Below, in pieces: positions 21,886 through 34,100 of a stretch of 64,000 nt of DNA. Position 1 is the first letter of the stretch; each line of letters opens with the position of its first letter. The position numbers and the translations under genes were made by a program. Under the pieces are notes generated by a model that had not been told where the DNA came from, did no database searches, and saw only the letters and a program-made list of their open reading frames with translations. The stretch is from Sodiomyces alkalinus F11 (Eukaryota > Ascomycota > Sordariomycetes > Glomerellales > Plectosphaerellaceae): the NCBI RefSeq assembly GCF_003711515.1, contig NW_021167081.1, forward strand, positions 1,600,236 through 1,664,235, given 5' to 3'.

Positions 21886-22512
21886 GCCATATCGGCGCTT
21901 GATTGGGCGAGTAGTTCGAGCAGATCAGGACTGAGTCGGCGTACTGGTAAAGACGGCAACTAATGTCTGTTTTGTAATGCGACTGAAATATAGTTACGGT
22001 CGGGATTCGGGGCGTTTTGGGTCCGGGTCGGCAGGTGTACGTTTTATGATAGAGCCTGATTGGATATACAGCGCGACTCTCGATAGACGAGATGGAGCTA
22101 TATATAAATATATCATGCGCGTGATGCGTTTCGTTCTTCCTCCGTATAGCTGGCTTGTTGTGTATATGGGATCTAGGTAACGATATCTGTGGATATGACA
22201 TGCCGGAGCGCCGCGGAACTGTGATGCCCGTCATCCACATGCCCCTTCCTGCAATCTGTCTGCTATGCTTTCCCAGTAAAAAAGAAAAGGAAAAACCCGC
22301 CGTTAAGGTTTGTAAAGCCATACGCACTCCAGCCGCTCTGACTGGTCGTGGAAATGTCCGCATTATAACGCCCTTTCGAACTGTAATTGAAATGCAATTC
22401 ACCGCTTCCCCATACTCCATTCTTCATTACCCACCGGACAACAGATGATGATCCTCGAAGACAAACGCTTGCTCTCTCTGTGTGTATGCTTGAACCCTCT
22501 CCGGTCTTTTCA
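21886..22512. other. Convergent 3' region
   Basis: 627 bp between converging stop codons. An AT-rich block TATATATAAATATATC lies at 22100-22115, plausibly part of a 3' UTR. No ORF looks coding. Confidence 0.4.
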
Positions 22513-23627
22513 CTAAATACCGGCAGCCTTCATCCGCTCAAAACAGGCCCGATAGGCCTCATGAATCTCAGGCACCTCATAGCCGTAATCCTTGAGCTTC
22601 TTGGTCAGCTTGGTGGTGTCAAGCTCGCAGTTGCTGCGGCCAGCCTTGATGACATTGGCCTGCTCTTCCAGCGTAAAGTTCTTCCACGTAAAATCCGGTT
22701 GTAGGATGTTCTTGAACAAGGTGAGCACTTCGTTGTGTGAGATGGCGCCAGGGTTGGTAAAGTTGTAGATGCCTGTCTCGTTGTGCTCGGCCAGCAAGAT
22801 GGACGCCGGTAGCAGGTCGTGCAGCACGGTGTTGCTGTTGGGAATGTCGACCACATGCTCGTACTTGGAGATCTTGGTGACGAAATTCCTCGGATGCAAG
22901 TCGTCGCTGACGGGCATGCGGAGTCTGAGAATGAGACAGTTACTGTAATTTTTCATGATCTGTAGGAGAATCGCGAGGGTTTCGGTTAGTAACTCAACAT
23001 TTCATTCCTACTCGCTCCATTGTAAGAGTTCATTAAAATCCTGGCATGGGGCCCCCGGTTACCGTGGGTGGTTGGAAGGGGAAACACCCGTGTGGCACCC
23101 AAGCAGTGATTAGGAGAAGGGGGAGATCTTACGGCCTCGGCATGCCCCTTGGTGGTTGAATAGAAGCTTCCTTTGAAGTTGGGGGGGTCTGTTTCTATGA
23201 AACCCGGCCCGCCGATGGGATGGGCCTCGTCGTACTGATAGATGCACCCCGTCGCGAAGACGGTACAATGTACACCGCGGAGAAAGCAGGCGTCTGTCAG
23301 ATTGAGGGTACCGATGACGTTCGAGCGAATGGTGGTCTCCTTGTTGTCCTCACACCAGTCCACGTTCGGACGGCCTGTAATGCCGGCAGCGTTGAGGACG
23401 TGGGTGGGCTTGACGCGGTCCAGCTCGGCCAGCACGGCCTCGCGATTCTCCATGCGGATGGTGGTGACGTGGACATCCTTGCCCTGGCTTTCGAGGTAGG
23501 CCTTGAGGTGACCGGCAACCCAGCCTTCACCTCCCCAGATGAGGAAGCGCGGGTTTGATATGCTGTTGGTGGCACTGCTGGCATCGCCGTTCGAGGCGCC
23601 GTTTGTGGAGCCGTTGGTGAGAGCCAT
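22513..23627 (-). CDS. UDP-4-keto-6-deoxyglucose 3,5-epimerase/4-reductase-like (UDP-rhamnose synthesis)
   Basis: Exons 23133-23627 and 22513-22959 (173-bp intron, branch CTAAC, phase 0) encode 313 residues. After a 25-residue Asn/Ser-rich leader there is a Rossmann fold with GGEGWVAG at about residues 32-39, an ATGCIYQYDEAHPIG block, and the short-chain dehydrogenase YxxxK (YSTTK). Exon 2 has LRLRMPVSDDLHPRNFVTKI and NFTNPGAISHNEVL. These match the C-terminal half of plant RHM and the stand-alone plant enzyme NRS/ER, which converts UDP-4-keto-6-deoxyglucose to UDP-L-rhamnose using NADPH. The bacterial RmlD family is more distant. The partner UDP-glucose 4,6-dehydratase is not in this window. 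Cytosolic; the product likely feeds cell-wall or glycan rhamnosylation. Confidence 0.92.
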
Positions 23628-26369
23628 GGTGAGTGTGCAAAGACGGAAAGTGTGTGTGAATAAGACGGGCTGAGGTGATGTCGAGATCTTGGACTACCAG
23701 GAGTCGTTTCGAGTCTGGAATGGGACCTAGGGAGACGTGTAGCAAGACAGACACGAACGGCCGGCCCGAGGACTCTTCAGGTCTCAATCGTTTTTATCAT
23801 ACACCCGAGAGGGGTAGAAGGCGGTGAGCTCGAAGGTCGCAGTACAACGAATGGCGTTTGGGACAGCGGTCGGCAGCGGGTCACAGGCAGCTGGCGTGTT
23901 TGGGCGCTTTGGACGTGAGATGTGAAAAGGACGGGGATGGGGAAGGACGTCCATTTTAAAGTCGGGTAGAGTCCGATGTACTCTGGATGATGTGTGCTCG
24001 TGTACGAAGGTGGGCAGAATGGAGTAGGTACCTTACCTTAGGTAGGTAGGTATGGGAGCACGCGGTACCTACAACAGTAGGTAATTATGGTGGTATTCTC
24101 ATGTCACAAACAGGAAGTCGCAGGTGGCAAGAAATCTACCTGAATATGTCTGACAGGGACACCCCCCGGCACCACGAGGACGAGGAAGCACGCCTAAGCC
24201 CAGCACACGTACAACGTAAACATAAGTTGGGGCTTGGCAGGAACCATGCAAACTACCCGTACCTTAGGAGGTGTGAAGACAGCATCGTGGGTACCTCGTC
24301 GGTTTGCTTGCTGCCTTATTAATAATGTTAATACCTAAAAGGTAAGTATCACCATATTACAATAAGGTACCTTACTTTGTGATACTCGGTCGGGTACCGA
24401 CTACGGGGAAATGATGATTGGAGATATACAGAGTAAAACCATGACCAGAAGCCCGTCCATTCTCCCACGGACGATGCTAATTGATGACGAACGAGGGGTT
24501 CGTTTCGTGTTCTAGCCAGGTCATGTTTTATCACATGTTCTATTCGTAGAACCATGCCTCAATTTGCCCCCCCAAGACCCTGACCTCCTCTCCGCCACGG
24601 AGTGAACACGGAGTGAATTCCAGGACCCCCAGCAGGACCCCCACCCATACCCATTCTCTGCCCTCAAATTGGCTCCTCTCGAACGCTTGCGCTATTGTAC
24701 ACGTACCTTCTCATCATCACGACGCCTACTCCGAGTTTCGCGACGGTGGCAATTCCGCGGAGGAGGCAGCGTGGCTTTTTCTACTGTAATATATTGTTAG
24801 GTCGAGTCTTTTGGATCTGCAGCTGCGGCTCTTGCCCCCGAAAGGCGTGATGCCCGCTACCCCCTGGACCATCGTGTTTGTGTTGAAAAGCGACTTGTCA
24901 CTCATCACCACCTCCCCAAGATTAGCCCATCGAACTACACCATACATACATGATAATTACCTTGTCGCAGAACTGCTTACGAGTGCATCCGTAGGTGTAC
25001 AGAAGAATAACGTTAGAGGCCGACAGGTGTTGACGCGGCGCACCTTCGCACTGATGGGTGGGTTATTATATGACCTACCCTGTAGTAGGCTACTTATCCT
25101 AATATTCCTTTCCACCGCTGCAGGCAGTTGGTTTTCCCTAAAACAACATACTTAACCGACCGACCGTATCACTCTTTTCAGTACATCCGCCTTGCCGGGA
25201 TGTAGTTCACCGCATCGTCAAACAAATCAAATGCCAGAGTTGTCATGGAGATCGTTTGAACCCGTAGCCGTACTGGCGCATTCTTCGCCGAAGGAGACAG
25301 CATGCAACCCCAAGACGGCAGACAGTCATGATAACGACGATGGCGCAGCCCAAGAGCATTTTGATGAGGCGAAAAGCTGCGTGTCAAGGTGGCTGACGGT
25401 GATAGGCGGTACGTGTACAACTATTTGGCCGCTTTGGCACGGCATTTACTACAAGTATCCGTAAAAGTAAAAGAGAAACAACAGAGATTGCGTTGTTACA
25501 ACGTAAACAACACCACCCCACAGTCTTCAACATAGCTGGATTAACGAGATGTTTGCTTCTTCGTCTTCCAAGTCAGGGGTCCAACAATTGAAAGTCGGAG
25601 CCTCCTGTTACGAGTCTGCTGACAAAGTGTTCCAAACATCGGTCAGAACAACGGGTGGAGAGGAGAGCCCACAGAATTGGCCAATTGGCTCGCTTCGCGG
25701 TTCCACGAGTCCTGCTTCGTGCCTGCATCCGTACCTTAAGGTACTCTGTTGACCTACGGATACCTAGGTAGGTGCAGGTACTTAAAGGAACCCCAACATC
25801 CAACCCACTGTTCTGACCACTTAAAAATCACAACTAGTCCCACTTATAGGGGCTAACTCATTGTACATTTGTACTTGTATGTAATTATCCATTCATGCGT
25901 GGATAAATCCTTTTCGTAATATCCTAACTCCTGAAATCTTGCTCTGCCTTGCTTGCGATGTGAATTCTTCCATATCCCGGTGCTTACCATTGTTCGTCTC
26001 TTAATTCCCTTTAATCCTCTTATCCAGGCCATTGTTCTGATAATTTGACCTGGAAAAAAAAAATCCCCTGAATCTTGCGGCAAGGCTTAACGCACAAATA
26101 AGAGGAGAGACAATATTCCCGGAAATCTGCTCGCCTCTATTTCAGGAAGCCCCTGTGCAAAGCATCTTCGACTTGGTCTCGACAAAAAGCACACACTATC
26201 TCGCGCGAATCCACGCTTGATTTGCATCGCGCATCCTCTTTTGTGATTTTTTATTCCTTATTCTCTCTTCTTCTGGTGCAAAAAGCCTCTCACCTTACGC
26301 GTCTCTCACGAGCCGACTCTTCCCTAAATTTCAGCAGCATCATCTTGCCGTTGCTCAGGCGCTGCAACC
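23628..26369. other. Divergent intergenic interval upstream of the rhamnose gene and ERG9
   Basis: 2.7 kb with no recognisable ORF. It contains a compact cluster TAGGTACCTTACCTTAGG at 24025-24042 running into repeated GGTA, further copies at 24065, 24260, 24364 and 25731-25785, and AT-rich DNA around 25830-26060. It must hold the promoters of both flanking genes; no sterol-response element was identified with confidence. Confidence 0.5.
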
Positions 26370-28057
26370 ATGGGCATCATCTTCTACCTTTTCCATCCGA
26401 ACCAGCTACGGTCGATCATTCAATGGTACGAATTCTGGTGTTCCATAGTGTCCATCACACTGCTTCGTATCCCCTTGCTAACAAAAAGTCTCCAGGAAAG
26501 TATGGCACGACCCCGTTCACAAGCGTAATCCCGAGAAGGAATCCCCAGCTCTGCGGGAATGCTTTAGATACCTCGACTTGACAAGCCGTAGCTTCTCATC
26601 AGTCATTCAAGAGCTCAACCCAGAACTTGTTGTGCCTATCTGTCTCTTCTACCTCGTCCTCCGTGGTCTCGACACTATCGAAGATGACATGACCATCCCC
26701 ATCGAGAAGAAGGAGCCCCTTCTTCGGAATTTCGACAAGAACATGGAGATCGACGGGTGGACCTTCACCGAGAACGGCCCGAATGAGAAGGATCGCGAAC
26801 TTCTCGTCCACTTTGACGTGGTCATCACCGAGCTAAAGAAGCTCAAGAAGCCCTACTATGATATCATCAAGGACATCACAATCAAGATGGCCAATGGCAT
26901 GGCCGATTACGTTCTGAACGCCGAACACAACGAGCACGGCGTCATGAAGATTACCGAATATGAGCTTTACTGCCACTACGTCGCCGGCCTTGTCGGCGAG
27001 GGTCTCACCCGCCTCTTCGTCGAGGGCGACCTCGCCAACCCCCGCCTCAAGGACCGCCCTGAGCTTACCGAGTCTATGGGTCAATTCCTCCAGAAGACCA
27101 ACATCATCCGTGACGTGCACGAAGACTACCTCGACAAGCGGCGCTTCTGGCCCAAGGAGATCTGGAGCAAGTATGTCGACAGCTGGGACGATATGTTCAA
27201 GCCCGAGAACCTGGCCAAGGCTCTCAACTGCAGCTCCGAGATGGTCCTCAACGCGCTCAAGCACGCCGAAGACTGTCTCTTCTACATGGCCGGTATGCGC
27301 GATCAGAGCGTGTTCAACTTTGTTGCCATCCCGCAGTCCATGGCCATCGCCACTCTGGAGCTCGTCTTCCGCAACCCCGATATCTTCAGCAAGCACATCA
27401 AGATCACCAAGGGCGACGCTTGCCAGCTCATGATGGAGTCGACGCAGAACCTCCACGTGGTCTGCGAGGTGTTCCGGCGATACATCCGCAGGATCCACAA
27501 GAAGAACGACCCCCGCGATCCCAACTTTATTGCCATCAGTGTGCAGTGCGGCAAGGTCAGAACCCAACATCCGTAGCCTGCATACAAACTACCTACTTCT
27601 TGAGACGCACGACTAATCCTATGCGTGTACGACAGATTGAGCAGTTCATCGAGACCCTGTACCCGAGACAAGACCCGAAGAAGCTCACGGAACAGATGGA
27701 CAAGAAGAAGAGGGGCGATCCCACTGCAGACCCCGGCGAGAGTGCCATCTTGTTGGGAGTCGGGCTGCTTACGCTCTTCTGCCTCTCTGCGATCATGGTA
27801 AGTCACACGCACACACGCACACACACACACTGTTGCTACGCTTCGGATCGCGATGGTCATAAACCTTCTCGGACTGACATGGACTTTTCCCTTCACAGGT
27901 CGGCGTGGCTTGGTACTTCGGTGCGAGATACGACGCGTTGTGGTCGTGGACCCAGGACAAGTCGTCGTATCATTGGCCCGGCATGGGTTCCGACGGAGAA
28001 AGCCCCGTGGTATCATCAGCATCAGCGGTACCGTCCATCGAGCATTCGGAGCTGTAA
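26370..28057 (+). CDS. ERG9: Squalene synthase (farnesyl-diphosphate farnesyltransferase)
   Basis: Exons 26370-26425, 26496-27555, 27636-27797 and 27899-28057 encode 478 residues, a normal length. The enzyme condenses two farnesyl diphosphates through presqualene diphosphate and reduces it with NADPH to squalene, the first committed step to ergosterol, at the ER membrane. Visible motifs: the first Asp-rich site DTIED (78-82), the [13 protein letters not shown] block, the second Asp-rich site DVHED (225-229) followed by DKRRFWP, and [16 protein letters not shown]. The last two exons encode a hydrophobic anchor (about 405-435), consistent with C-terminal tail anchoring. Exon 1 (18 codons, [14 protein letters not shown]) is split from the rest by a 70-bp intron; intron 3 carries a CA microsatellite. 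No secondary-metabolite genes adjoin it, so this is the primary sterol gene. Confidence 0.96.
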
Positions 28058-29798
28058 ACCCGGTTGGTATACTGCACCGCCTCGCACATATTTCGCCCAT
28101 GCCAACTACGTCATGAAGGAGTTAACGGTTTGCTTTTGTTTTCGCTGATCAGTGTCGACCGCACTCGACCGACCTCTTCATACTAATTAACGGCTTCTTA
28201 CGTATATCTAATACCACCGGCCACCAGCTTGCTTCTTTCTGGTGGCTCTCTTCTGCAGCGGGGGGTCCCTGTGTCTGCTTTTCTACCATTCTTCCCTGCG
28301 TTCGACCCCTCCGTCGTGTCTCGGTACTTGGAGACCCCCACATATTCCGAGTGGCCCGGCTACCGACATAATTCCTAGGTAGTGACCGAGACAAGGTCTG
28401 TTGCCGCATGGCTTCGTGCCCCATCTTTCTAGCGCAGAGACGGATATTTTAGCGACGAATTTGTGAAACACAAACAGGCAGTGATACCCATCGCGGTAGC
28501 CATCGCCGCTGGTTGTCCTTTACTCCCTCCCTCTCGTGATTTTTTGTCCTAGCACGGATGTCAAATTGCAATCCAGTCCCACGTCTTCGGAGGTGGTCAT
28601 GACTGTGGTTGTGCCGAAGAAGTGCTGATAGCAAACCCTACACGCAAAGACCCCGTCTTCCATGGCGGGTACGGGGCGGGCTTGTCCTGGAATACCACGG
28701 GTCAGGCTTTTAGTTCCGGCTTGCAAACATTCCCCTTTCTTTTCATTGTGTCCTCTCTTATTCCTTTTCGCACCGTCTGCAACGTAATTGTGCGTTGCTC
28801 TCACTACGAGAGGGTAAGGGATATTACAACACCTAGCACCAACATTCCCATCTCGTTAAAACCACCGCAGTTACGATACCAGAGTCCCGGGATAGTTGGT
28901 TGGGTATGGATGTATAGATATCAGCCACTTTTCCAAGGGTTTGCTCAGTCATGAATAAGAGTTTGTCAAGGCCAGTCGCCCTTCCACTCGCGAAAGCAAT
29001 CTCTCTTGATACTACTTTTTAATAACGAGGGTTTCATTAAGCAGTCAGAATTCGTTTCTAGTTGGTTTGGGCTCTTGATGTTCGGCTTCTTCCAGATGGC
29101 TGGGGTTCATTCATGGCGATGCTCATTTCACGTGGATATTTTAGTGGGGACAGCGGACGATCATCATGAAACTTCTCGTGTTGGTGTTGTGGAGAAAGCG
29201 TGAAATGAAAATCCCAATGCTCTCTGTTAGGGGTTTCTCTTTTCGTGGTCCTCCTTCCAGGCGTTCTCGCACTCGTCATGACCGACGCATCATCCCTCGT
29301 GTGGTGGCCAATATCATCTCTTATTCGGGCCACCATAATCTTGTGTGTAGCCAGAAAAGGCCAAATAAAATGTCCAGTTGAAAAGATGAAAAAATATGAA
29401 AAAAGAAGAAAAAAAGAATTGAAAATCCATTGAAATTTGTTTCTTCCTTTTACCGGTTCTTAGAACTGTATCCAAGTCCTAATGTGTTCCTCCGCTTGGG
29501 ACAGTCGCCCTTCGCCCCCACCCTGTATTAACTGCGCCAGCAATCAGATGGGGGTCTAACATTCCTTCCCTCTTTCTCCTCCACGTCTCCGCGTCATGTA
29601 TTCAGGGTTGAATATAAGCCCTTGTATTCTTGGCTGGTCTAGAAATGGGAGGAAATTCTGGCATCGCAATGTGTACAAAGGAAGCAAGAACGGGCAGGAC
29701 CCTTCCCGTCTTTGCATTAGTTGGGCCGGTCGATTCTGAATTTGCCCGACGGCGTCTGCCGCTCCATGACAAACCACCCGCGGTTATCTTTCTCTTTA
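28058..29798. other. Convergent intergenic interval
   Basis: 1.74 kb between the ERG9 and subtilase stop codons. Short, poorly coding ORFs only. An A-rich run (29380-29420) may belong to the 3' flanks. Nothing else is seen. Confidence 0.45.
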
Positions 29799-31190
29799 CT
29801 ATAGGTTTCCGTTGTTGGCAATGAGGCCCGTGGTATCCGGGGCGTTGTTCAGGACACGGGCCGGGCTGGCCTGGGCGAGTTGAAGGATGCGGGCGGTGAG
29901 CTGATCCGGGTTGTTGATGTTCTCGAAAGCCATGAGGTAGGCCGCGAGGCCGGCAACATGAGGGGAAGCCATGGAGGTGCCGCTGAGCGTCTCGTTGGCA
30001 GTCCTCGAGGTGATGCTGGCAGAGAGGACGTTAACGCCGGCAGCAAAGACGTCAACGGCGGCGCCGTGGTTGGAGAAGCGAGCCTTGCGGTCGTTGAGGG
30101 CGTCGATGGCACCGACGGTGATGGCACTGGGGGCCGAGGCGGGGGACGTGTTACCGGCGTCCTGGTTCTCGTTCCCTGCGGCAACAACGCAGACGACGCC
30201 GGCATCGTGGAGGGCCTCGACGGCACGGTTGACTGCGTTCGAGCGGGGGCCGCCGAGAGACATGTTCATCACAGCCTTTCCGCGGAGGTTCCTGCGGGCT
30301 ACGTCGTTGGCGACTGCGTGTGTCCTGGTAAGCATTTGGCACCAAGGGTGAAAGGGAGGGGAAGGGGAGGGGAAGGGAAGGGGAGGGGAAGGGGAAGGGG
30401 AAGGGAAAGGGGAAGGGAAAGGGGAAGGGAAAGGGGAAGGAGACGTACTAAACTGCAGACCGTCCAGGACACCAGAGTTGGAACCAGACCCATCACCGTC
30501 AAGCACCTTGATAGCAACAACGTTGGCGCTCTTGGCGACTCCGTAGGTCTGACCGGCGGCCGTACCAGCAACGTGAGTACCGTGGCCGTTCTCGTCCTCG
30601 TCGATCCTGTCGACGGTGTTGGTGCCCCACCTGGCACGACCGGTGAACTCGGTGTGATCGATGCGAACTCCGGTGTCGACGACGTAGATGGTGATGTCCT
30701 CGCCAGCAGTGGTGTCGAAGATGTAGTTCTTCCGTGCCCCAGGCTCGGCGTTCGACAGACGGGCGAGGCCAGGCTGAGCATTCAGCTGGGCCACGGTGGC
30801 GGCCAGGTGGACCTTGGTATCGGCCTCGACGTAGGCGACCTCGGGCTCGGCCATGATTTCCAGGATCATGGCGTCATCGGATTCGAAGGACAGGGCGCGC
30901 CAGCCGCTCATGGAGAGGGCGTGGACTTCGGTGCTGAGGAGCTGACCATGGAGACCACGCTTTTCAATGTTGCGACGCTTGACGAAGTCCACAATCTCGG
31001 CTTGCCTAAAGTCGATGGCATCATCGTCAAAGGTGTTGTTGTAGACGACGATATAGCGGTTGGGGATGATGTCGGCGGCATCGGCATTCGCAACAGGTAC
31101 GCCCAAGAAGCTTCCTGGCTGCGGAATAACCGCCGCCAGAGCAGTGAGGGGCAGTAGAAGAGCCGTCAGAACATTTTGGAGACGAGCCAT
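29799..31190 (-). CDS. Secreted subtilisin-like serine protease (proteinase K family, S8)
   Basis: Exons 30449-31190 and 29799-30313 with a 135-bp intron (donor GTACGT, acceptor CACGCAG, phase 1) give 418 residues. Residues 1-20 are a signal peptide. Residues 40-127 are an I9-type inhibitor propeptide (NRYIVVYNN...VAYVEADTKVH). The mature enzyme has the catalytic triad Asp172 (VVDTGVRID), His203 (NGHGTHVAG) and Ser361 (SGTSMASPH), with the oxyanion Asn in AAGNENQ. It is an extracellular protease for protein nutrition or, in pathogens, cuticle degradation. Splicing yields LQFIANDVARRN, in line with the family. The intron is also a multiple of three and lacks stops, so the unspliced frame reads through (463 residues); see findings. 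The neighbouring acceptor TTACCAG would shift the frame. Confidence 0.93.
   Translation of the reverse strand: MARLQNVLTALLLPLTALAAVIPQPGSFLGVPVANADAADIIPNRYIVVYNNTFDDDAIDFRQAEIVDFVKRRNIEKRGLHGQLLSTEVHALSMSGWRALSFESDDAMILEIMAEPEVAYVEADTKVHLAATVAQLNAQPGLARLSNAEPGARKNYIFDTTAGEDITIYVVDTGVRIDHTEFTGRARWGTNTVDRIDEDENGHGTHVAGTAAGQTYGVAKSANVVAIKVLDGDGSGSNSGVLDGLQFSTSPSPFPSPFPSPFPSPSPSPPLPFPSPSPPFHPWCQMLTRTHAVANDVARRNLRGKAVMNMSLGGPRSNAVNRAVEALHDAGVVCVVAAGNENQDAGNTSPASAPSAITVGAIDALNDRKARFSNHGAAVDVFAAGVNVLSASITSRTANETLSGTSMASPHVAGLAAYLMAFENINNPDQLTARILQLAQASPARVLNNAPDTTGLIANNGNL
30314..30448 (-). repeat. TTCCCC/TTTCCC repeat filling the subtilase intron
   Basis: On the coding strand the intron is almost wholly a degenerate hexamer array of TTCCCC and TTTCCC units (about 30355-30440). 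It doubles as a polypyrimidine tract and is free of stop codons in the protease frame. Confidence 0.85.
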
Positions 31191-34100
31191 GATGGCGGTT
31201 TCGGAAGACGAAGTCGCAACGGTGTATGGATGAGAATCGAGATGGGGTTAATCAAGTTTGAGGTACTATCGCGAGGTACCAAGTGCTGAAAAAGGGGTAA
31301 AAAAAAAAAAAAAAAAGGAGAAACGAGGAGAAAAAAGAAAGAAAAAAAAGAAAGAAACACAGCAGCAGGGTTGAGTCGGAGGCTGGCTCGTCGACAACAG
31401 CTGGATAGAAGGTTGGAAAGAAGGGGGTAGCCGAGGCCAAAGAATGGACGACCGCACGTCTATATGAGGTAGAAGAAAGGTAGGAAAAAGGCTGATAGTG
31501 AACGTCGCGAAGGCAAACGGGAATGTGTAGGAACCAGTCCGAGAAGCCGACTCAGATAGCGTGAGAGGGGGCGGAAGGGGGGGGAACCGGCGTAGCAGCT
31601 AAGGAGTGCGTAGTGCGTGTCGTCGGTCGAGACCGAAAGGCGTTGTTGGTAGCAGAGAGTGACGCGAGTCAAGATATATGGCAAGGGTCGGTCCTCTACA
31701 ACTGACTGTCTCCGAAGCTCGGCGGATGACGATCAACTCAGTTCTGACTCGGCCGTTTTGTGCAGGCCGGCTGACTAGGATCTCAACCAAACAGGCCAGG
31801 CAACGAGAAGGAGAGAAGGTGAAGAAAACAAAAACGGAATAATACTAAATTGGTTTGACTCGCAAATATACGGTCAAAAGAGAGGGACGAGAGAAAGGGC
31901 GAGACGGAAAAGGACGTACGGGGAGGGGACGGGGTGAAAGGGACGGGGAGAGAAAGAGAGAGAGGGGATCGTCACAAAAATTAGCGGTGGTTCCCGGGAC
32001 TTATTTACAGGAGAGGACAATAGCCGGCCAGGGGTTGAGGCCGAGATTCAGATGGGCTTATTAGGCAGGAGAGCGGCTAGCCTGCTTGACAGGATATCCA
32101 TGACCCTGATCCTGGCCTGATTTGCAGGCGAAGTTGACAACTTGACCACGACGTATGGTTCTCCATCGAAATAAGAGTCGGAGGTTATTGTTCACCTGCC
32201 CATTGATCTGGAGCGGAAAATATCCAATGAACGAAGAATAGAAATGACAGGGGGACAAAGAGGCCAGGATACGGCCACTTCTTTGAGCCATTCAGGGGGG
32301 GGATTGTGGGATCGAATAATAGCAGATGTTTCCAGCAAAAAGTGAAGCGTCAGAGAAGAGAACCGAAGTCGAGGTGAAAGGACCGTTGCTGGTGGGGAAA
32401 ATCCGGAGGTAATTACCTTACGTTGTACGTGCAACGTACCAGGCGCTAGGCGGTCAGGTACTGATGCTTCCCGGGGGTGGCGTACGCTAGCGTCCATTCA
32501 AAACACCGCTTCTCGGTACGTACCCGCCGAGTCCCCCTTGAACGAGGCGGGTACATGGCAGATCCACCCCCCTGATTGGTCTACACTTCAAACAGCTCAT
32601 ACCCCTAGGACGATCCGACCGGTTTAAACCCCTGTATGGAGCCGGGTCCGCTTGGGTCTGTTCTCCAATCTCAAACAACCAGCCGGATTAGAAAAGAGGA
32701 ACCAAGGATGGTCTGGAAAATCCAAAGCGGAAACAACGCCGGATGTACAAAGTACTCTCTACGTTGTAAATGCCAGGCCTTGAGAGTACGAGTTCAGTGC
32801 TGCACTCTCTGGGCGGTTGTTCACAATACCTTACTTTTAGGCCATTGTACATAAGGTACTCCGTGGTCAATCCGTCGAGATGGTTCGCTGGTGATGGCGT
32901 TGACGTTGGATAGTGTGGCTTCATCTACCTTACCTTAGTTATGCGCCTCAGTCGTGCCACAACGTTGTGATCCTCTTCTGTCTGACCAACAAATTGATAT
33001 CAGGAGAAACTTCAAAGGGGGGAAAGCGTTGCTAAAATACACTAGAAGGAACTGACACCCCCCATTCGGCCGATAGAAGTGGAATTCGCCGGTGGATTCT
33101 AGCTTACGCCACCCCATCCGTGCTAGGCGCTCCTAAACCAAGCCACTGACCATGCCAAAAGGATAGCGAAGAGCTCAAGTCACGTCCTTGCCATGGTCGA
33201 TTCTGTCATGTTTCCTGCAAGGAACCGAGGAGCGGGCGTTCGTGCTTCGTGCAGAAAATAGACGATCTGCCGCAACTTCGTCTGGGCATCCTTTTCCCCA
33301 GACTCGCGGAGAACGTTTGTTTCATGCCATGATCACCCGTTCTAAAACGGTTCTGAGGCTTGGGCCTTCCGATGCTTGTCCCATGCTCGAGCAGTGAGCA
33401 AGCAGTAGGATCGCACCGTGTCAAGGAAATGGTCTGGCGGCAAAGGGTATCGTGAGAAGAGCGTGACAGCGCATACCTTCTTCTTGCCTCTTCGGAGCCG
33501 CACAGTCGTGGGAACATGCTGAATGGAATGCGGAGGGCGGAGGCGGTTTCAGGGTCTATAGCAGACGACCTTAAGGTACCTAGGTACCTAGGTAAAAACA
33601 AAGTATCCGTACTCCGTATCCGTACTTTACCTGCAACGCTAGACACAACTCCGCCTACAAACAAACAAAAAAAGGAAAACCCATTCCAGACATGATCGTG
33701 GAATCGGGATTCAGTTCTGCTCGACCTTTCCCTTCACTTATCACCAAAAGTGGAAGATGTTCCCGCCGACGGTGCCACCCGGCTAGAACACTAACTTCTA
33801 ACTTGATGATTATTCAATATTAGGCTAGCTTCTCTGCACCCCGTCCATCGGAGACATGCATGCGCCCCGCCACCATGATTGGTCAGTGCGGGAAGCGGAG
33901 GGGGGAGATTATGAAACAGTCCCTCTGATGCTTCTCACGATGCATTTGCTTCAGATTTGACAGGCATTCTAAGAAAGGACTCTAGCCTCGCCGGATCCCC
34001 TCCTCCGTACTTCGTACTTTACGTACGAACATCCATCTTCTGCAACGCTGCTTTAGGCTGGTCTGACCAAGGCCGCCGGCACAGCAACGCGGGGAAAAGC

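Noticed and set aside
30355..30440. Hexamer array resembling a repeat-spacer locus
   Set aside because: Units are continuous TTCCCC/TTTCCC without unique spacers, inside a eukaryotic intron; not a CRISPR array.
29880..31157. 425-codon open frame antisense to the subtilase
   Set aside because: It mirrors the protease codons on the opposite strand, including the GC-rich third-position bias and the GGGGAA repeat, and has no family resemblance.
26370..31190. Terpenoid biosynthetic cluster around squalene synthase
   Set aside because: Neighbours are a UDP-sugar enzyme and a protease; no cyclase, P450 or transcription factor is present, so ERG9 is the primary sterol gene.
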